A DNA stretch of 64,000 nucleotides from Pseudogracilibacillus auburnensis (GCF_003201975.1 NZ_QJJQ01000002.1:276723-340722), one strand, 5' to 3'; shown: positions 1-10,957, counted from the stretch's first letter. A program made the numbers and translations. The notes: a model not told the origin generated them from the sequence alone.

Positions 1-1083
1 GGCTGAATCCCGTTTATATGAAGGACTTAGCCAAATACTATCACCTTTTACATAGCGACATTCGATTGGAAAATGGACATTAAAACGTTTTTTCTTCATT
101 GCTTTATCGATGTCTTGAAGTACTGACCCCATCGCAGCAGCCGGTACACTATACTCCATCTCATGGAACTTTACGAGGCGAGGTGTAGCATATAGCGAAT
201 GACTATCATCTATTTCTGAACCAACTGGAACTCCAATTGATGAAATTGTACTAACCATTTTTGCCGTACGGGGAACGATCCGGCTCATTTCCGACAACGC
301 CAAAAATACACCATTTTCCATTACTATTTTTTTAAATGTATGCTGCTTTGGACGTATATTCCTTTCTCCCTCTTGCTTATTCATCGTTTTTACTTGTACC
401 TTATTCGTATACGGAAACCAAAAAAATTCAAAGTTACGGTTGGCATCGTTTAATTCATTAAGTTGTTGCAAACAATTTTCGAGAGAATATCGGTAACTAT
501 GTCCTACCAGTTGATAAGCTGGAACAACTTTTAACGTCACTTTTATGATGATTCCAAGCATTCCTAATGACAATTTAACTGCTTCAAATAAATGTTCATT
601 CACAGAAGGAGAAATGTCCATTAACTTACCAGAAGAAGTTAAAATAGTTACACTAGCCACTTGTGTTGAAATACTCCCAAACTTAACTCCTGTACCATGT
701 GTTCCTGTACTAATTGCCCCTGCAATCGACTGAGTATTAATATCACCGAGATTTTCCATCGCGTATCCATGTGCATGAAGTTGTTCACCTAGTTCCTTTA
801 ATTTTGATCCTCCCCACACGGTAATAAGGTTATTATCTCGGTCAATTTTATCTATGCCAGAAAGTTCATCGATTGAAACAAGTACTTCACTCGTTGCGAC
901 GAGAGGAGTAAATGAGTGACCTGCGCCAACAACACGAATCGTTTTATTTCGTTGATGGCATTTTTCGACAATCTCGATTAGTTCCGTCAAATTTTTCGGT
1001 CTAAAATAGTCTTCTGGTTCACAATAAATTGATTCGGACCAATTTTTCCATCTTATTTGTTTCCTTTTTCTTATAGAAAGCAT
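1..1083 (-). CDS. FAD-linked lactone oxidase-like protein (D-arabinono-1,4-lactone / L-gulonolactone oxidase family), partial
   Basis: The reading frame starts at ATG 1083 behind a strong GGGGGAAGG ribosome site and runs off the window edge, leaving 361 codons without the C-terminus. The N-terminal half is a PCMH-type FAD-binding domain (about residues 20-185). It contains GAGHS at 53-57, whose His is the usual flavin attachment point in this family, and a Gly/Thr-rich FAD segment around STGTHGTG. The second half matches the start of the ALO-type C-terminal domain. The family oxidises sugar-derived lactones or polyols using FAD; the substrate here cannot be read from sequence. The start overlaps the end of the upstream PLP-enzyme gene by 13 nt, so the two are probably translationally coupled. 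Confidence 0.85.
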   Translation of the reverse strand, partial: MLSIRKRKQIRWKNWSESIYCEPEDYFRPKNLTELIEIVEKCHQRNKTIRVVGAGHSFTPLVATSEVLVSIDELSGIDKIDRDNNLITVWGGSKLKELGEQLHAHGYAMENLGDINTQSIAGAISTGTHGTGVKFGSISTQVASVTILTSSGKLMDISPSVNEHLFEAVKLSLGMLGIIIKVTLKVVPAYQLVGHSYRYSLENCLQQLNELNDANRNFEFFWFPYTNKVQVKTMNKQEGERNIRPKQHTFKKIVMENGVFLALSEMSRIVPRTAKMVSTISSIGVPVGSEIDDSHSLYATPRLVKFHEMEYSVPAAAMGSVLQDIDKAMKKKRFNVHFPIECRYVKGDSIWLSPSYKRDSA

Positions 1084-2258
1084 TTTCCTTCCCCCCGATA
1101 CGTAAGAAACTCATCGATAATTTTTCCATTTTTAATAATATGCAGCTCATGAAAGCGCTCACATAATTCGCCAGCTTTACTATGCCTAAAAATGATTGGA
1201 TCTCCATGTTGCAATTCAATTGGTCCATTATACTTTATAGGTGTTTGCACTTCTCCTACTCCTTCATTTTTAGTTAAGGTTGCACCTTGTGGCAAAAAAA
1301 TTTCTGGCAATTTATCTTGATTAACTGCACCAGAAGCGACATATCCTCCACCAAAACAAGTATACATATTTTCTTTTGGTATTCTCGTAATTTCAACTGC
1401 AAAACCTGCAGCAACTTCTAGTTTAAAATGTTCATATTTATCGAAAAGATGTGAATTATAAAAACCTGATCCGACCGTTACTTCCGTTACACTTGCTTCT
1501 TTTATCGTTTCGTGTAAACTTCCTGTTCCACCACCGTTTACAAAACGAAGTACTATTCCTGCTTTCTTAATTTGTTCCATTATTTGTTGCCGCTTCTTTA
1601 CAACTAGTTTTGATGATCTTCTTTTTAACATTCGAATTATTGTACTACGTATTTTTTCATTCGGATCATCATCTTTTACACCTGCTATTTGTGCTTCATA
1701 ACCCATGAGCCCATCTAACTTTATATATGATGAATTCACGATCCGTTGTATGATATAGATAGCATCTTCCACTGTTTTAATGGGGGAACGATATACTCCA
1801 AAATACAATCCATATACATTTGTCGATACATCGATATCTACACAAACGAGAAACTTTCCGTTTTCTTCTAAAGCGATCATTTCTAGTCTTTCTATATGTT
1901 CAATGCAATCGACCATTACCGTTATCGTTGCGCCTTTTTTTACCAAATTACATATATCTCGTAATTGTTGTTCATCCCAAATCGGATACGCAATTAATAG
2001 ATCATTAAATCCATATTCATTTAAAAAAATCGCTTCTTCAGCTGTAAAACACATAATCCCTTGAAAAATAGGTGATGATGACAAAATATGCTTTAATACA
2101 TCGACACTTCGAATCGATTTACTAGCTATCCGAATTTTCTTATTCTGCGCTGCTTTTGTAATCGCTTCCATATTTTTTTGTAAAGCATCCATATTTAAAA
2201 ATGCGCAAGGTTTCTTCGTACGAGCCAATGCTTGTTTTAAATAATCATAATGTGCCAT
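1071..2258 (-). CDS. PLP-dependent amino acid deaminase/aldolase, D-threonine aldolase-like (alanine racemase N-terminal fold)
   Basis: This 395-residue protein has an alanine-racemase-type TIM-barrel N-terminal domain with the likely PLP lysine at Lys47 in ASKSIR. A glycine-rich phosphate-binding stretch VNGGGTGS follows near residue 240. The C-terminal beta domain carries HSKAGELCERF near residue 370, resembling the metal-binding region of D-threonine aldolases and D-serine dehydratases. The family (COG3616) cleaves or deaminates D-beta-hydroxy amino acids; the substrate is unknown here. It is followed, with overlap, by the lactone-oxidase-like gene, so the two enzymes may share a pathway. 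That functional link is inference. Confidence 0.8.
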   Translation of the reverse strand: MAHYDYLKQALARTKKPCAFLNMDALQKNMEAITKAAQNKKIRIASKSIRSVDVLKHILSSSPIFQGIMCFTAEEAIFLNEYGFNDLLIAYPIWDEQQLRDICNLVKKGATITVMVDCIEHIERLEMIALEENGKFLVCVDIDVSTNVYGLYFGVYRSPIKTVEDAIYIIQRIVNSSYIKLDGLMGYEAQIAGVKDDDPNEKIRSTIIRMLKRRSSKLVVKKRQQIMEQIKKAGIVLRFVNGGGTGSLHETIKEASVTEVTVGSGFYNSHLFDKYEHFKLEVAAGFAVEITRIPKENMYTCFGGGYVASGAVNQDKLPEIFLPQGATLTKNEGVGEVQTPIKYNGPIELQHGDPIIFRHSKAGELCERFHELHIIKNGKIIDEFLTYRGEGKCFL

Positions 2259-2362
2259 TTATCTACCTCATTTAAGTTTTAATGTTGCGAAATATCAGTC
2301 AATAGATGGTATACTTGCTTTCTGTTCAAACAAAACAGATAAGCAACTATTAAACGTTAGGG

Positions 2363-2623
2363 TCATAATGATTTTGATGTAATCAAGGAAACTAGTTCAT
2401 TAAGTGCAATATCTTCATCCGGACCATCTGCAATTAATGTAATTGTTTCCCCTTTTGTTATTGCGATACTCATTAAACCCATAATACTTTTCGCATTGAT
2501 TCTTTTTCCTTCTTTTTCCAGAAATAAATCTGCTGTAAATCTGTTTGCTTCCTGAACAAACTGTGCAGCTGGTCTAGCCTGTAATCCTGTTTCTAGTTTA
2601 ACCTCTACGGATCTTTCCACCAA
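2363..2623 (-). CDS. crh: Crh, catabolite repression HPr-like protein
   Basis: This 86-residue HPr-fold protein has Gln at position 15 (GLQARPA) where HPr has the phosphorylatable His, and keeps Ser46 in AKSIMGL. That combination defines Crh: it cannot carry phosphate for sugar transport, but Ser46 can be phosphorylated by HprK. Crh-Ser-P is a corepressor of CcpA. Translation probably starts at a TTG (2623) behind AAGGATG, giving the MV start and correct Q15/S46 numbering. HprK and PpaX are encoded about 6-9 kb away in the same orientation. In B. subtilis crh also lies next to yvcJ-yvcK-whiA. Confidence 0.95.
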   Translation of the reverse strand: MVERSVEVKLETGLQARPAAQFVQEANRFTADLFLEKEGKRINAKSIMGLMSIAITKGETITLIADGPDEDIALNELVSLITSKSL

Positions 2624-2761
2624 AATAAATCATCCTTTCTTTTTCACTTGTTATGGAGGCGTTATCAAGTTGCCCACTATCAGTATAATTATCGTATTCG
2701 TTTCGTAAACATGTTAAATTACCGCTATTATATCATTTTAAATAATGAAAAGAAACTGAAC

Positions 2762-3703
2762 TTAATTCGAATTACCCATTTTAAGCGTTTCTGCAAAAGC
2801 TTCGATCTTTTTCAGACGATGATTAACCCCTGATTTTGATAATGTACCAGTTGGCAGTAATTCGCCAAGTTCCTTTAACGTTACTTCTGGATATTCTAAT
2901 CTTGTTTCAGCAATTTCTTTCAATTTTTCTGGTAATACATCAAGCCCAACACTATTTTTAATCATTTTAATACTTTCAATTTGGCGTACAGAGGCACTTA
3001 TCGTTTTATTTAAGTTTGCAGTCTCACAATTAACGATTCTATTTACCGAATTACGCATATCCCGAACAATTCGAACATCTTCAAATTTAAATAATGCATT
3101 ATGTGCACCGATAATCCCTAAAAATTCCGTGATCTTTTCTGCTTCTTTTATATACGTAATATATCCATTTCTACGTTGTAGTTCACGTGCTCGAAGTTGA
3201 TATTCATTTAATAATTGACATAACACATGGTTATGGTCTTGATCTAAATTAAATATTTCTAAATGATAGGAAGATGTTTCTGGATTATTGATGGACCCTC
3301 TTGCAATAAAGGCCCCTCGTAAATATGCTCTTCTGCAACATTCTTCTTTGTAAACGGCGCTCAAGTCCGTTTGTTCAAATCCATCTTGTTCATGATCAAT
3401 TTCTAAAGTTTGTAACAATAGTTCTACTTTTTCTTTCACACGGACGATATAGACATTATTTTTTTTCAACTTCATCTTTTTACGGACGAGTAATTCAATT
3501 TTTCCGGGGAAAATTGTTTTTAATAAGGTGAATATTCTCCTTGCGATTGCAGCACTCTCTGTTTGAATATCAAGTGTCTCATTTGGTTCCATTGTCGAAA
3601 TAACACCATTCATTCGAATAATAGCTGCTAATTCCGCTTTTAAGCAACATTCCTTTTCATCGATGCTGATTAATTCTTTTTTTATTTCAGAAGTAAATGA
3701 CAT
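2762..3703 (-). CDS. whiA: WhiA, DNA-binding regulator of division and sporulation
   Basis: The 313-residue length is typical for WhiA. The N-terminal two thirds resemble a LAGLIDADG homing-endonuclease fold without nuclease function (the AYLRGAF segment lies about one third in). The C-terminal part, from about residue 220, is a helix-turn-helix region ending [12 protein letters not shown]. WhiA is nucleoid-associated and influences cell division and chromosome segregation in Bacillus. It sits in the conserved rapZ-yvcK-whiA-crh order, 233 bp behind yvcK; that gap holds a decayed repeat. The start ATG 3703 has GAGGATGAAG upstream. Confidence 0.95.
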   Translation of the reverse strand: MSFTSEIKKELISIDEKECCLKAELAAIIRMNGVISTMEPNETLDIQTESAAIARRIFTLLKTIFPGKIELLVRKKMKLKKNNVYIVRVKEKVELLLQTLEIDHEQDGFEQTDLSAVYKEECCRRAYLRGAFIARGSINNPETSSYHLEIFNLDQDHNHVLCQLLNEYQLRARELQRRNGYITYIKEAEKITEFLGIIGAHNALFKFEDVRIVRDMRNSVNRIVNCETANLNKTISASVRQIESIKMIKNSVGLDVLPEKLKEIAETRLEYPEVTLKELGELLPTGTLSKSGVNHRLKKIEAFAETLKMGNSN

Positions 3704-3774
3704 TTCACTTCATCCTCTTCTTGCTTATTTATTATAAGTATTCGGAAATTAAGTGTGGAATGATGTTTTCCTAA

Positions 3775-3915
3775 ACCAGCACCTGAATATACTCGCTTTC
3801 AGCAGGCGATTGGCATGCCTCCCCCGGCATTCGCTCTGTGAGGTCTTGCCAATCTCTTCCCTATCCCGCAGTAGTCTCGCATATTTCGGTTGGTAGGAGA
3901 GCTAGCCAGTCTATT
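3775..3915. repeat. Decayed GC-rich dispersed repeat between yvcK and whiA
   Basis: This gap contains a stretch more GC-rich than its surroundings. It begins CTCGCTTTCAGCAGGCGATT and continues through CCCGCAGTAGTCTCGC. The layout (GCTTTC-GCGG near one end, CCCGCAG-AGTC near the other) resembles the segments at 33640-33760, 44105-44200 and, inverted, 60215-60320. No reading frame of note. Likely a degenerate copy of a dispersed Bacillaceae intergenic repeat. Confidence 0.5.
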
Positions 3916-3936
3916 TTACCACACGATAATTTTTGA

Positions 3937-4905
3937 TTACCTTTTCTTATTTATTGCCAAATCATATAGTAACTTTGCAATCTTATTCGTATTATGTCGG
4001 ATCACTGTTTGCGAATGATCAATGATATCTTCTTCCATCACTTGAAGTCCTAACTGGAGCAAATTTTCCTTTTGATAAATGACTGGTGCTGAATGTTGTC
4101 GAGCATAAAGCTGTAATGTAGCTTCAGGGATTGGCTGATTATGGACGATAATCGAATCGATCGTATTAGGACCAATATGGTTATAAATAGCTTGCACATG
4201 GTCAGATGCATGATAATTATTTGTCTCACCATCTTGTGTCATCACATTACATACATAAACAACTTTTGCCTTCGTATCATTTAGCGCTTTTACGACGTCA
4301 GCAATAATTAAGTTCGGTAAAATACTCGTATACAAACTTCCGGGAGAGATAACAATTATATCCGCCTCTAAAATTGCTTGAACGACTTTTGGCATTGGTT
4401 CAAGATTGTTTGGCGTTAAAAAAACGCGTTTAATTTTTTTATTTTTCATTGGTATATTTGATTCACCAGATACGATCATTCCGTCATCCATTTCTGCATG
4501 TAATGTAACAGATTCATTTACAATTGGATAAATATTTCCCTTCACTTGGAATAAATCAGATACCTTTTTTACAGCTGAATAAAAGTCTCCAGTTAAAGCA
4601 TTCATCGCAACTAATACAAGATTTCCTAATGAATGACCAGATAACCCATTAGATACTTGAAAGCGATGTTGAAACAGCTCCTTTAATTCGGCATCTACAT
4701 TCGATAAGGCTGCTATGACATTCCGAATATCACCGGGGGCTGGTATTTCAATATCCTTTCTCAATCTTCCGGTACTACCACCATCATCTGCAACTGTAAC
4801 GATAGTTGATAATTCAATCGGATATTTTTTTAATCCGCGTAAAAGAACCGGCATCCCTGTGCCGCCCCCTAATACAACTATTTTTGGTTCGATGCTGCAA
4901 GACAT
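3937..4905 (-). CDS. yvcK: YvcK/GlmR, gluconeogenesis and cell-wall precursor factor
   Basis: The 322-residue protein belongs to the CofD/YvcK fold. It has the N-terminal nucleotide-binding motif GGGTGMP (residues 13-19) and the conserved ADDGGSTGRLR stretch near 40. The B. subtilis homologue binds UDP-GlcNAc and stimulates GlmS, and is needed for growth on gluconeogenic carbon. The ATG at 4905 lies one base past the rapZ stop, with an AAAGG ribosome site inside the end of rapZ, so the two are co-translated. Expected to be cytoplasmic with a helical, MreB-like localisation, by analogy. Confidence 0.95.
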   Translation of the reverse strand: MSCSIEPKIVVLGGGTGMPVLLRGLKKYPIELSTIVTVADDGGSTGRLRKDIEIPAPGDIRNVIAALSNVDAELKELFQHRFQVSNGLSGHSLGNLVLVAMNALTGDFYSAVKKVSDLFQVKGNIYPIVNESVTLHAEMDDGMIVSGESNIPMKNKKIKRVFLTPNNLEPMPKVVQAILEADIIVISPGSLYTSILPNLIIADVVKALNDTKAKVVYVCNVMTQDGETNNYHASDHVQAIYNHIGPNTIDSIIVHNQPIPEATLQLYARQHSAPVIYQKENLLQLGLQVMEEDIIDHSQTVIRHNTNKIAKLLYDLAINKKR

Positions 4906-4906
4906 A

Positions 4907-5785
4907 TTAATGACCCTTTCTTTTCTTTATATCCCGGTGGGTAATATGAGTCAAATTAGTTTCGGAGATGGTTTGCGAATAATATTCTGTAAGTGCTACG
5001 GATCGGTGTTGTCCACCTGTACAACCAATGGCAATGACTACTTGTGATTTTCCTTCTTTCTTATATTGCGGAATAATAAACTGCAATAAATCAAGAAGTT
5101 TTTCATTAAATTTAGTCGTATCCGTCCATTTAAATACATAATTAGCTACTTCTTCATCTAGTCCTGTTAGAGGTCTCATATGTTCGACATAAAAAGGATT
5201 TGGTAGAAAACGTACATCAAAAACTAAGTCAGCATCGATTGGTATTCCATACTTAAACCCAAACGAAACAAAATGGACAGAAAAAGTTGCTTCTTGCTCA
5301 TCAGCGTATAATCCATGGATTTTTTCCCGTAACTCTTTTGGCTTTAAGTTGGTCGTATCGATAATTTTCTGTGCACGCCCTCTTAATTCATCTAAGATTT
5401 TTCGTTCTTGTTTAATTCCGTTTAGTGGAAGTCCACCTTTATCTAAAGGATGTGAACGTCTTGTTTCCTTATAACGACTCACAAGTGTTTCATCTTTAGC
5501 ATCTAAGAAGATAATATGTTCTTGAAGCCAATCTTCTTCACTGATCACATCAAGTGACTCATAAAGTGTATCAAAGAACTCTCTGCCTCGTAGATCAATA
5601 ACGAGTGCGACTTTCCGGATATTGTTCGTTGAATCTTTCATCAGCTCTAGAAATTTGGGGATTAATGTTGGTGGCAAATTATCCACACAATAATAACCTA
5701 AGTCTTCAAAACTTTGAATGGCGACTGTTTTTCCTGCACCTGACATTCCAGTAATAATCATTAACTTCGTTTCAAATCCAGTCAT
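4907..5785 (-). CDS. rapZ: RapZ/YvcJ, nucleotide-binding RNase adapter family protein
   Basis: The P-loop GMSGAGKT spans residues 13-20 and the C-terminal domain has [10 protein letters not shown], both characteristic of the RapZ/YvcJ family. I chose ATG 5785 because AGGGGG lies 9 nt upstream; an ATG 11 codons earlier (5818) has no comparable site. The resulting length is 292 residues. YvcJ hydrolyses GTP and affects competence gene expression in B. subtilis; in E. coli RapZ adapts RNase E to GlmZ. It heads the rapZ-yvcK unit. The nudix gene yvcI, usually upstream in B. subtilis, is absent here. Confidence 0.93.
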   Translation of the reverse strand: MTGFETKLMIITGMSGAGKTVAIQSFEDLGYYCVDNLPPTLIPKFLELMKDSTNNIRKVALVIDLRGREFFDTLYESLDVISEEDWLQEHIIFLDAKDETLVSRYKETRRSHPLDKGGLPLNGIKQERKILDELRGRAQKIIDTTNLKPKELREKIHGLYADEQEATFSVHFVSFGFKYGIPIDADLVFDVRFLPNPFYVEHMRPLTGLDEEVANYVFKWTDTTKFNEKLLDLLQFIIPQYKKEGKSQVVIAIGCTGGQHRSVALTEYYSQTISETNLTHITHRDIKKRKGH

Positions 5786-5949
5786 TAAACTTTTCCCCCT
5801 AAAATAGTTAGCATACATTTTAAAAAATACGAATGACGTAATTATTTTTATTCCTTACTTCTATTATACAGTATAGTACGTATTGCACCAAAAAGAACTA
5901 CCGCGTTAAGTACTGAGTAAACGACAAAAGTGCAAACACTCTTACTAGT

Positions 5950-6065
5950 TAAAAGCGAGACGGTATGGGACTGGGACTGCGATTACTCATCCCATCGAAG
6001 ACCTTTGCACTAACGCTCGTCTCATCAAAAACGTTTGTGACGTTGACGTTAGGCGCACGAGCACG
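5950..6065 (+). repeat. GGGAC-hairpin dispersed module (copy 1)
   Basis: The segment GGGACTGCGATTACTCATCC can pair GGGA/TCCC. It is followed by ATCGAAGACCTTTGCACTAACGC. The same order recurs at 34500-34560 and 45345-45400 in this orientation, and inverted near 10025-10075, 30570-30620 and 57930-57985. All copies are intergenic and lack a shared reading frame. Confidence 0.6.
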
Positions 6066-6146
6066 CCCTGTGCGTCGAAGCTAGTAATAGCCAATTTAGC
6101 AATAAATTTTATCCACCGTATCATCAAGAATAACTTCCTAAACGAC

Positions 6147-6175
6147 AAAAAAAGCACAGGATTTTTCACCTGTGC
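6147..6175 (-). terminator. Rho-independent terminator downstream of trxB
   Basis: A GCACAGG/CCTGTGC stem with an 8-nt loop is followed on the minus strand by seven T residues. It lies 130 nt after the trxB stop and would end trxB transcription before rapZ. Confidence 0.75.
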
Positions 6176-6305
6176 CAATAACTAATTTATTAAAGGGGGT
6201 CAATTAGTTTAAATATATTATACACCATGAATATTTCTAATTTATTACAATACGATTAAAAAGTAATAACGTTTTAGGTAGTAAGACTAACGCTTTTCAG
6301 GTACG

Positions 6306-7698
<1,393 letters not shown>

Positions 7699-8226
7699 TC
7701 ATTCTTCGCTTACCGAATTCTTCTGTTGTCGTGCTTCCATTTCTTCTTTTGTATAAATAACTTTCATTGGGTTTCCGCCAACAAATGCCCCAGCAGGAAC
7801 ATCTTTATGCACGAGGGATGCAGCTGAAACAATGGCATGATCACCAATCGTTACACCAGGTAAAATCGTCGTGTTTGCACCTATTAACACATCATTGCCG
7901 ATAATAACCTCGCCAATTCGATATTCTTCAATTAAATATTCGTGGGCTAAAATGGTTGTATTATACCCAATCACACTATTATTTCCAACTTTTATCTTTT
8001 CCGGAAACATAATATCTGGCATGACCATTAAAGCAAACGATGTTCTTTTGCCCACTTGCATCCCCAAGAAAGTGCGATAAAGCCAATTTTTCACACTTAA
8101 AAAAGGGGTATAACGGGCAATTTGGATAATAATAAAATTTTTCATTACTTTAAAAAAGGAAACTGTCTGATAAATATGCCATAAAGAATTTGCATCAGCT
8201 ACCTTAAATCGCTTCGTTTTCCGCAT
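7699..8226 (-). CDS. yvoF: Hexapeptide-repeat acyltransferase, YvoF-like
   Basis: The 175-residue protein has a left-handed beta-helix region (about residues 75-160) with hexapeptide repeats such as [24 protein letters not shown] and IGDHAI. The helical N-terminus precedes the coil, as in maltose/galactoside O-acetyltransferase relatives. It would transfer an acetyl or other acyl group from CoA; the acceptor is unknown. It starts 2 nt after the ppaX stop with a GGTGTG ribosome site and is the last gene of the hprK-lgt-yvoD-ppaX-yvoF order known from B. subtilis. Confidence 0.85.
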   Translation of the reverse strand: MRKTKRFKVADANSLWHIYQTVSFFKVMKNFIIIQIARYTPFLSVKNWLYRTFLGMQVGKRTSFALMVMPDIMFPEKIKVGNNSVIGYNTTILAHEYLIEEYRIGEVIIGNDVLIGANTTILPGVTIGDHAIVSAASLVHKDVPAGAFVGGNPMKVIYTKEEMEARQQKNSVSEE

Positions 8227-8228
8227 AT

Positions 8229-8864
8229 TTACACACCTACAATCGGTAATAAATCACGCATATCGTTTACCATATATGTTGGATTAAATTGTCGTAAGTA
8301 TTCTTCTCCTTTTAAACTCCATGCTACACCTACCGTTTTTAAACCTGCATTTTTTCCTGATTCAATATCATGATAATTATCCCCAACCATAATCGAAGTT
8401 GTCGGAGAGCCATCTAAGTTTTTCATCGCCTTTAAAACTGGCTCAGGATGTGGCTTTGCATTATTTACATCATCTATCGTTACAATCGTATCGAAAAATC
8501 GATCTATTTCCGTGAATTCTAAACCAAGCATTACCCCTGGACGCATCTTTGTTGAAACGATACCCATTTTAAATCCATGTGCGTGCAATTTCTTTAATGT
8601 CTCTTTTACATTTGGAAATAACTTCACATATTTATTATGATGTTCTAAATTGTGAGTACGATACGTCTGAATCATTTCTTCAGCCGTATTTGGGTTTAAC
8701 TTAGAAAATGTTTTAATTAATGGTGGACCGTTAAATGCTACTATTTCTTCTCTCGTAAACGAATATCCATGCTGATTAAATGTATGGACAAATGATTGAT
8801 GAATAAGTTCATTCGAATCAAGTAATGTACCATCTAAATCAAACAAAATTGTATTAATGCTCAT
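8229..8864 (-). CDS. ppaX: Pyrophosphatase PpaX (HAD superfamily)
   Basis: This HAD-family hydrolase has motif [10 protein letters not shown] (nucleophile Asp9), a motif II/III region VSTKMR, and motif [15 protein letters not shown] chose ATG 8864 because GGAGAGAGAGG lies just upstream and the HAD motif then starts at residue 8; this gives 211 residues. PpaX hydrolyses the pyrophosphate released when HprK dephosphorylates HPr-Ser-P or Crh-Ser-P. The start overlaps the end of yvoD by 11 nt, indicating coupling. Confidence 0.93.
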   Translation of the reverse strand: MSINTILFDLDGTLLDSNELIHQSFVHTFNQHGYSFTREEIVAFNGPPLIKTFSKLNPNTAEEMIQTYRTHNLEHHNKYVKLFPNVKETLKKLHAHGFKMGIVSTKMRPGVMLGLEFTEIDRFFDTIVTIDDVNNAKPHPEPVLKAMKNLDGSPTTSIMVGDNYHDIESGKNAGLKTVGVAWSLKGEEYLRQFNPTYMVNDMRDLLPIVGV

Positions 8865-9795
8865 ACGTAACCTCTCTCTCCTTTCGTTGATCCATTCGGT
8901 TCCAAACAAATGCAACAGCCATCGTTAAGATGATCGCCATGACAAGTCGGATCACCAGTAACGGCCATACAGGAATACCTAAAGGAATGAAAATAACGGT
9001 ATCTTCGACAACAGCGTGACAAGTAACGAGGAAAATAAGCGCGAGCATCATGTCCTTTCTTGAAACTCCATCTTCCTTTACTGCCTGTATCATCACTCCC
9101 GCTCCAAAGGCTAATCCGATTGTTAAACCAGTGACAAGCGTGAAGGATGTATTTTCCTTCATGCCTAAAAATCTAGTGAATGGTGCGAATACTTTAGATA
9201 AACGTGTTAACCAACCAAGCTCACGTAAAAACTGCATCATTAGCATTAATGGAAAAATGACGAAAGAAAGTTGTAAGACCGCGATTGTCGCTGTTTTTAG
9301 TCCATACAGAAAAATAGCGACCCAACTTTCTAAAATAACATCAGATGAGGCGATCAAACCATATTGTGCTGGCTCGCTACCTCCACTCCATACTAAATTA
9401 ATGATAAATGCTGCAATTAACGCTAATGCAATTCGAATTCCCGAAATAAGCCACCAACTAACACCAACCTTTGAGGCAACAGCGGACTCAATAAACAAAT
9501 TATGCGAAAAAGAAAGCATCATTGCCATAATGAATACTTCCTTCACTGTAAAATCAAACGAAACAATGGCACCAATTGCCGCATATAAATTTAAGGCATT
9601 TCCTAAAACGAGTGGCATTGCCGCCTCACCAGGAAGTCCGATAAGCTGCATGACAGGTGATACTAATTTGATAAACCAAGGCAAAATCGGTGTATACTGT
9701 AATATTGTAACTAAAATAGTTACTGGAAAAACAATTTTTCCTAACGTCCAAGAAACTTGAACACCTTGTTTAAGACCTCTTTGTATGATATTCAC
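8854..9795 (-). CDS. yvoD: YvoD-like nucleoside-recognition (Gate) domain membrane protein
   Basis: The 313-residue integral membrane protein has roughly eight hydrophobic segments and two repeats of a nucleoside-recognition/Gate-type domain (around residues 45-150 and 190-295), as in spore maturation proteins SpmA/SpmB and YvoD. Transport activity is unknown. It lies between lgt and ppaX, as in B. subtilis, but a 305-bp repeat element separates it from lgt. The translated start MNIIQRG is the first ATG of the frame. Confidence 0.85.
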   Translation of the reverse strand: MNIIQRGLKQGVQVSWTLGKIVFPVTILVTILQYTPILPWFIKLVSPVMQLIGLPGEAAMPLVLGNALNLYAAIGAIVSFDFTVKEVFIMAMMLSFSHNLFIESAVASKVGVSWWLISGIRIALALIAAFIINLVWSGGSEPAQYGLIASSDVILESWVAIFLYGLKTATIAVLQLSFVIFPLMLMMQFLRELGWLTRLSKVFAPFTRFLGMKENTSFTLVTGLTIGLAFGAGVMIQAVKEDGVSRKDMMLALIFLVTCHAVVEDTVIFIPLGIPVWPLLVIRLVMAIILTMAVAFVWNRMDQRKEREVTYEH

Positions 9796-9820
9796 TCTCG
9801 TACCTTCCCTAATAGAGGAT

Positions 9821-10125
9821 GTTCAAAAAGTCCAAAAAAATGATGCATCGAATTTCTGCGTTGGCAGTTAAGAAAGGAAAAATCCCTTCTTACTGCATAA
9901 ATGCTACTTTAGTTCTCGCAGTAAAGGCGTAGCGAAAGCTAAATTTTCTAAGCTTGCTTTTTTAGGTACTCACGTATGTAAAAGCATACGTGAGTACCGG
10001 AAAAGTTACGCGCCTTCGACGAACAATGTTTTCGATGGGACGAGCGAATGCGCAGTCCCAGGACGTGGCGCTTTTAGCCAATGGAACTTCTTGGTCCTTT
10101 TTATCTACCTTTTTGAACACGCACT
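9821..10125. repeat. Inverted-end dispersed element, family A copy 1 (305 bp)
   Basis: It begins GTTCAAAAAGTCC and ends CTTTTTGAACACGCACT. The outer 10 bp are perfect inverted repeats (GTTCAAAAAG/CTTTTTGAAC) and complementarity continues imperfectly to about 25 bp. Inside are a 14-bp perfect hairpin at 9965-9998 and an inverted copy of the GGGAC module (near 10033-10060). There is no transposase or substantial reading frame. Two further copies lie at 13264-13413 and 57830-58020. It separates lgt from yvoD. Confidence 0.75.
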
Positions 10126-10132
10126 AATATTA

Positions 10133-10957
10133 CTATATTTTTGACCCATCATATCTTCTATCGACTTGATTTGCTTTTCGGCGATAAATCATAAAAATAA
10201 TAGAACCAATAATTAAAATGACTGAGAATAATTGTGCTTGTTTTAATGGTCCGAAATATAAACTATCTGTCCGCATCGCTTCGACAAAAATCCTTCCAAT
10301 CGAATAAAGGATGACATAACTTAAAAAGAGTTCGCCACGGAATGGGTTATATTTACGTATCAATAATAATAATATAAAGACAATGATATTCCACACGGAT
10401 TCATATAAAAAGGTCGGATGATACATGACTCCGTTAATACACATTTGATTCATAATAAAATCGGGTAAGTATTGGAGAAAGTTTTGATAAGCTGCTTCTG
10501 ATATTGGACCTCCGTGCGCTTCTTGGTTCATAAAATTACCCCAACGTCCAATTGCTTGTCCTAAAATTAAGCTTGGTGCCACAATATCAGCTAATTGCCA
10601 AAACGACACATTTTTTACCCGTGCATATACAATGGTTGTTAATACCGCACCAATTAATGCTCCATGAATCGCGATTCCACCTTCCCAAACCGCAATTAGT
10701 TTCCATAATGGTTGCCCCTTGTACATGTCCCACTCAAAAATAACGTAATAAATACGGGCAAAAAGAATGGCAATTGGTGCTGCAAACATCACTAAATCAA
10801 CAACTAAGTCTTTCTTTATACCGAGTCGATCCGCCTCCCTCGTCGCTAAATAAAGCGCCAAAAAAAGACCTGTCGCAATAATGACTCCGTACCAATAAAT
10901 CGAAATTGGTCCAAGTTGAATAAAAACACGATCTAACGCTTCCGCATTACAATTCAA
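10133..10957 (-). CDS. lgt: Prolipoprotein diacylglyceryl transferase
   Basis: This membrane enzyme adds diacylglycerol to the lipobox Cys of prelipoproteins, the first step in lipoprotein maturation. It has about seven membrane segments and the Lgt signature [13 protein letters not shown], plus the IHGALIGA region with a conserved His. I place the start at TTG 10957, with AGGAGGG 6 nt upstream; this gives [10 protein letters not shown] and the usual short leader before QLGP. A longer frame from ATG 10984 would put the ribosome site inside the gene. Likely substrates in this window are CccB and the PBP3-type protein. It follows hprK by 50 nt. Confidence 0.93.
   Translation of the reverse strand: MNCNAEALDRVFIQLGPISIYWYGVIIATGLFLALYLATREADRLGIKKDLVVDLVMFAAPIAILFARIYYVIFEWDMYKGQPLWKLIAVWEGGIAIHGALIGAVLTTIVYARVKNVSFWQLADIVAPSLILGQAIGRWGNFMNQEAHGGPISEAAYQNFLQYLPDFIMNQMCINGVMYHPTFLYESVWNIIVFILLLLIRKYNPFRGELFLSYVILYSIGRIFVEAMRTDSLYFGPLKQAQLFSVILIIGSIIFMIYRRKANQVDRRYDGSKI

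Noticed and set aside
5987-6178. 63-codon minus-strand protein downstream of trxB
   Set aside because: It spans a dispersed repeat module and the trxB terminator.
9050-9760. 236-codon plus-strand protein antisense to yvoD
   Set aside because: It is a long shadow frame inside a confidently identified membrane protein gene.
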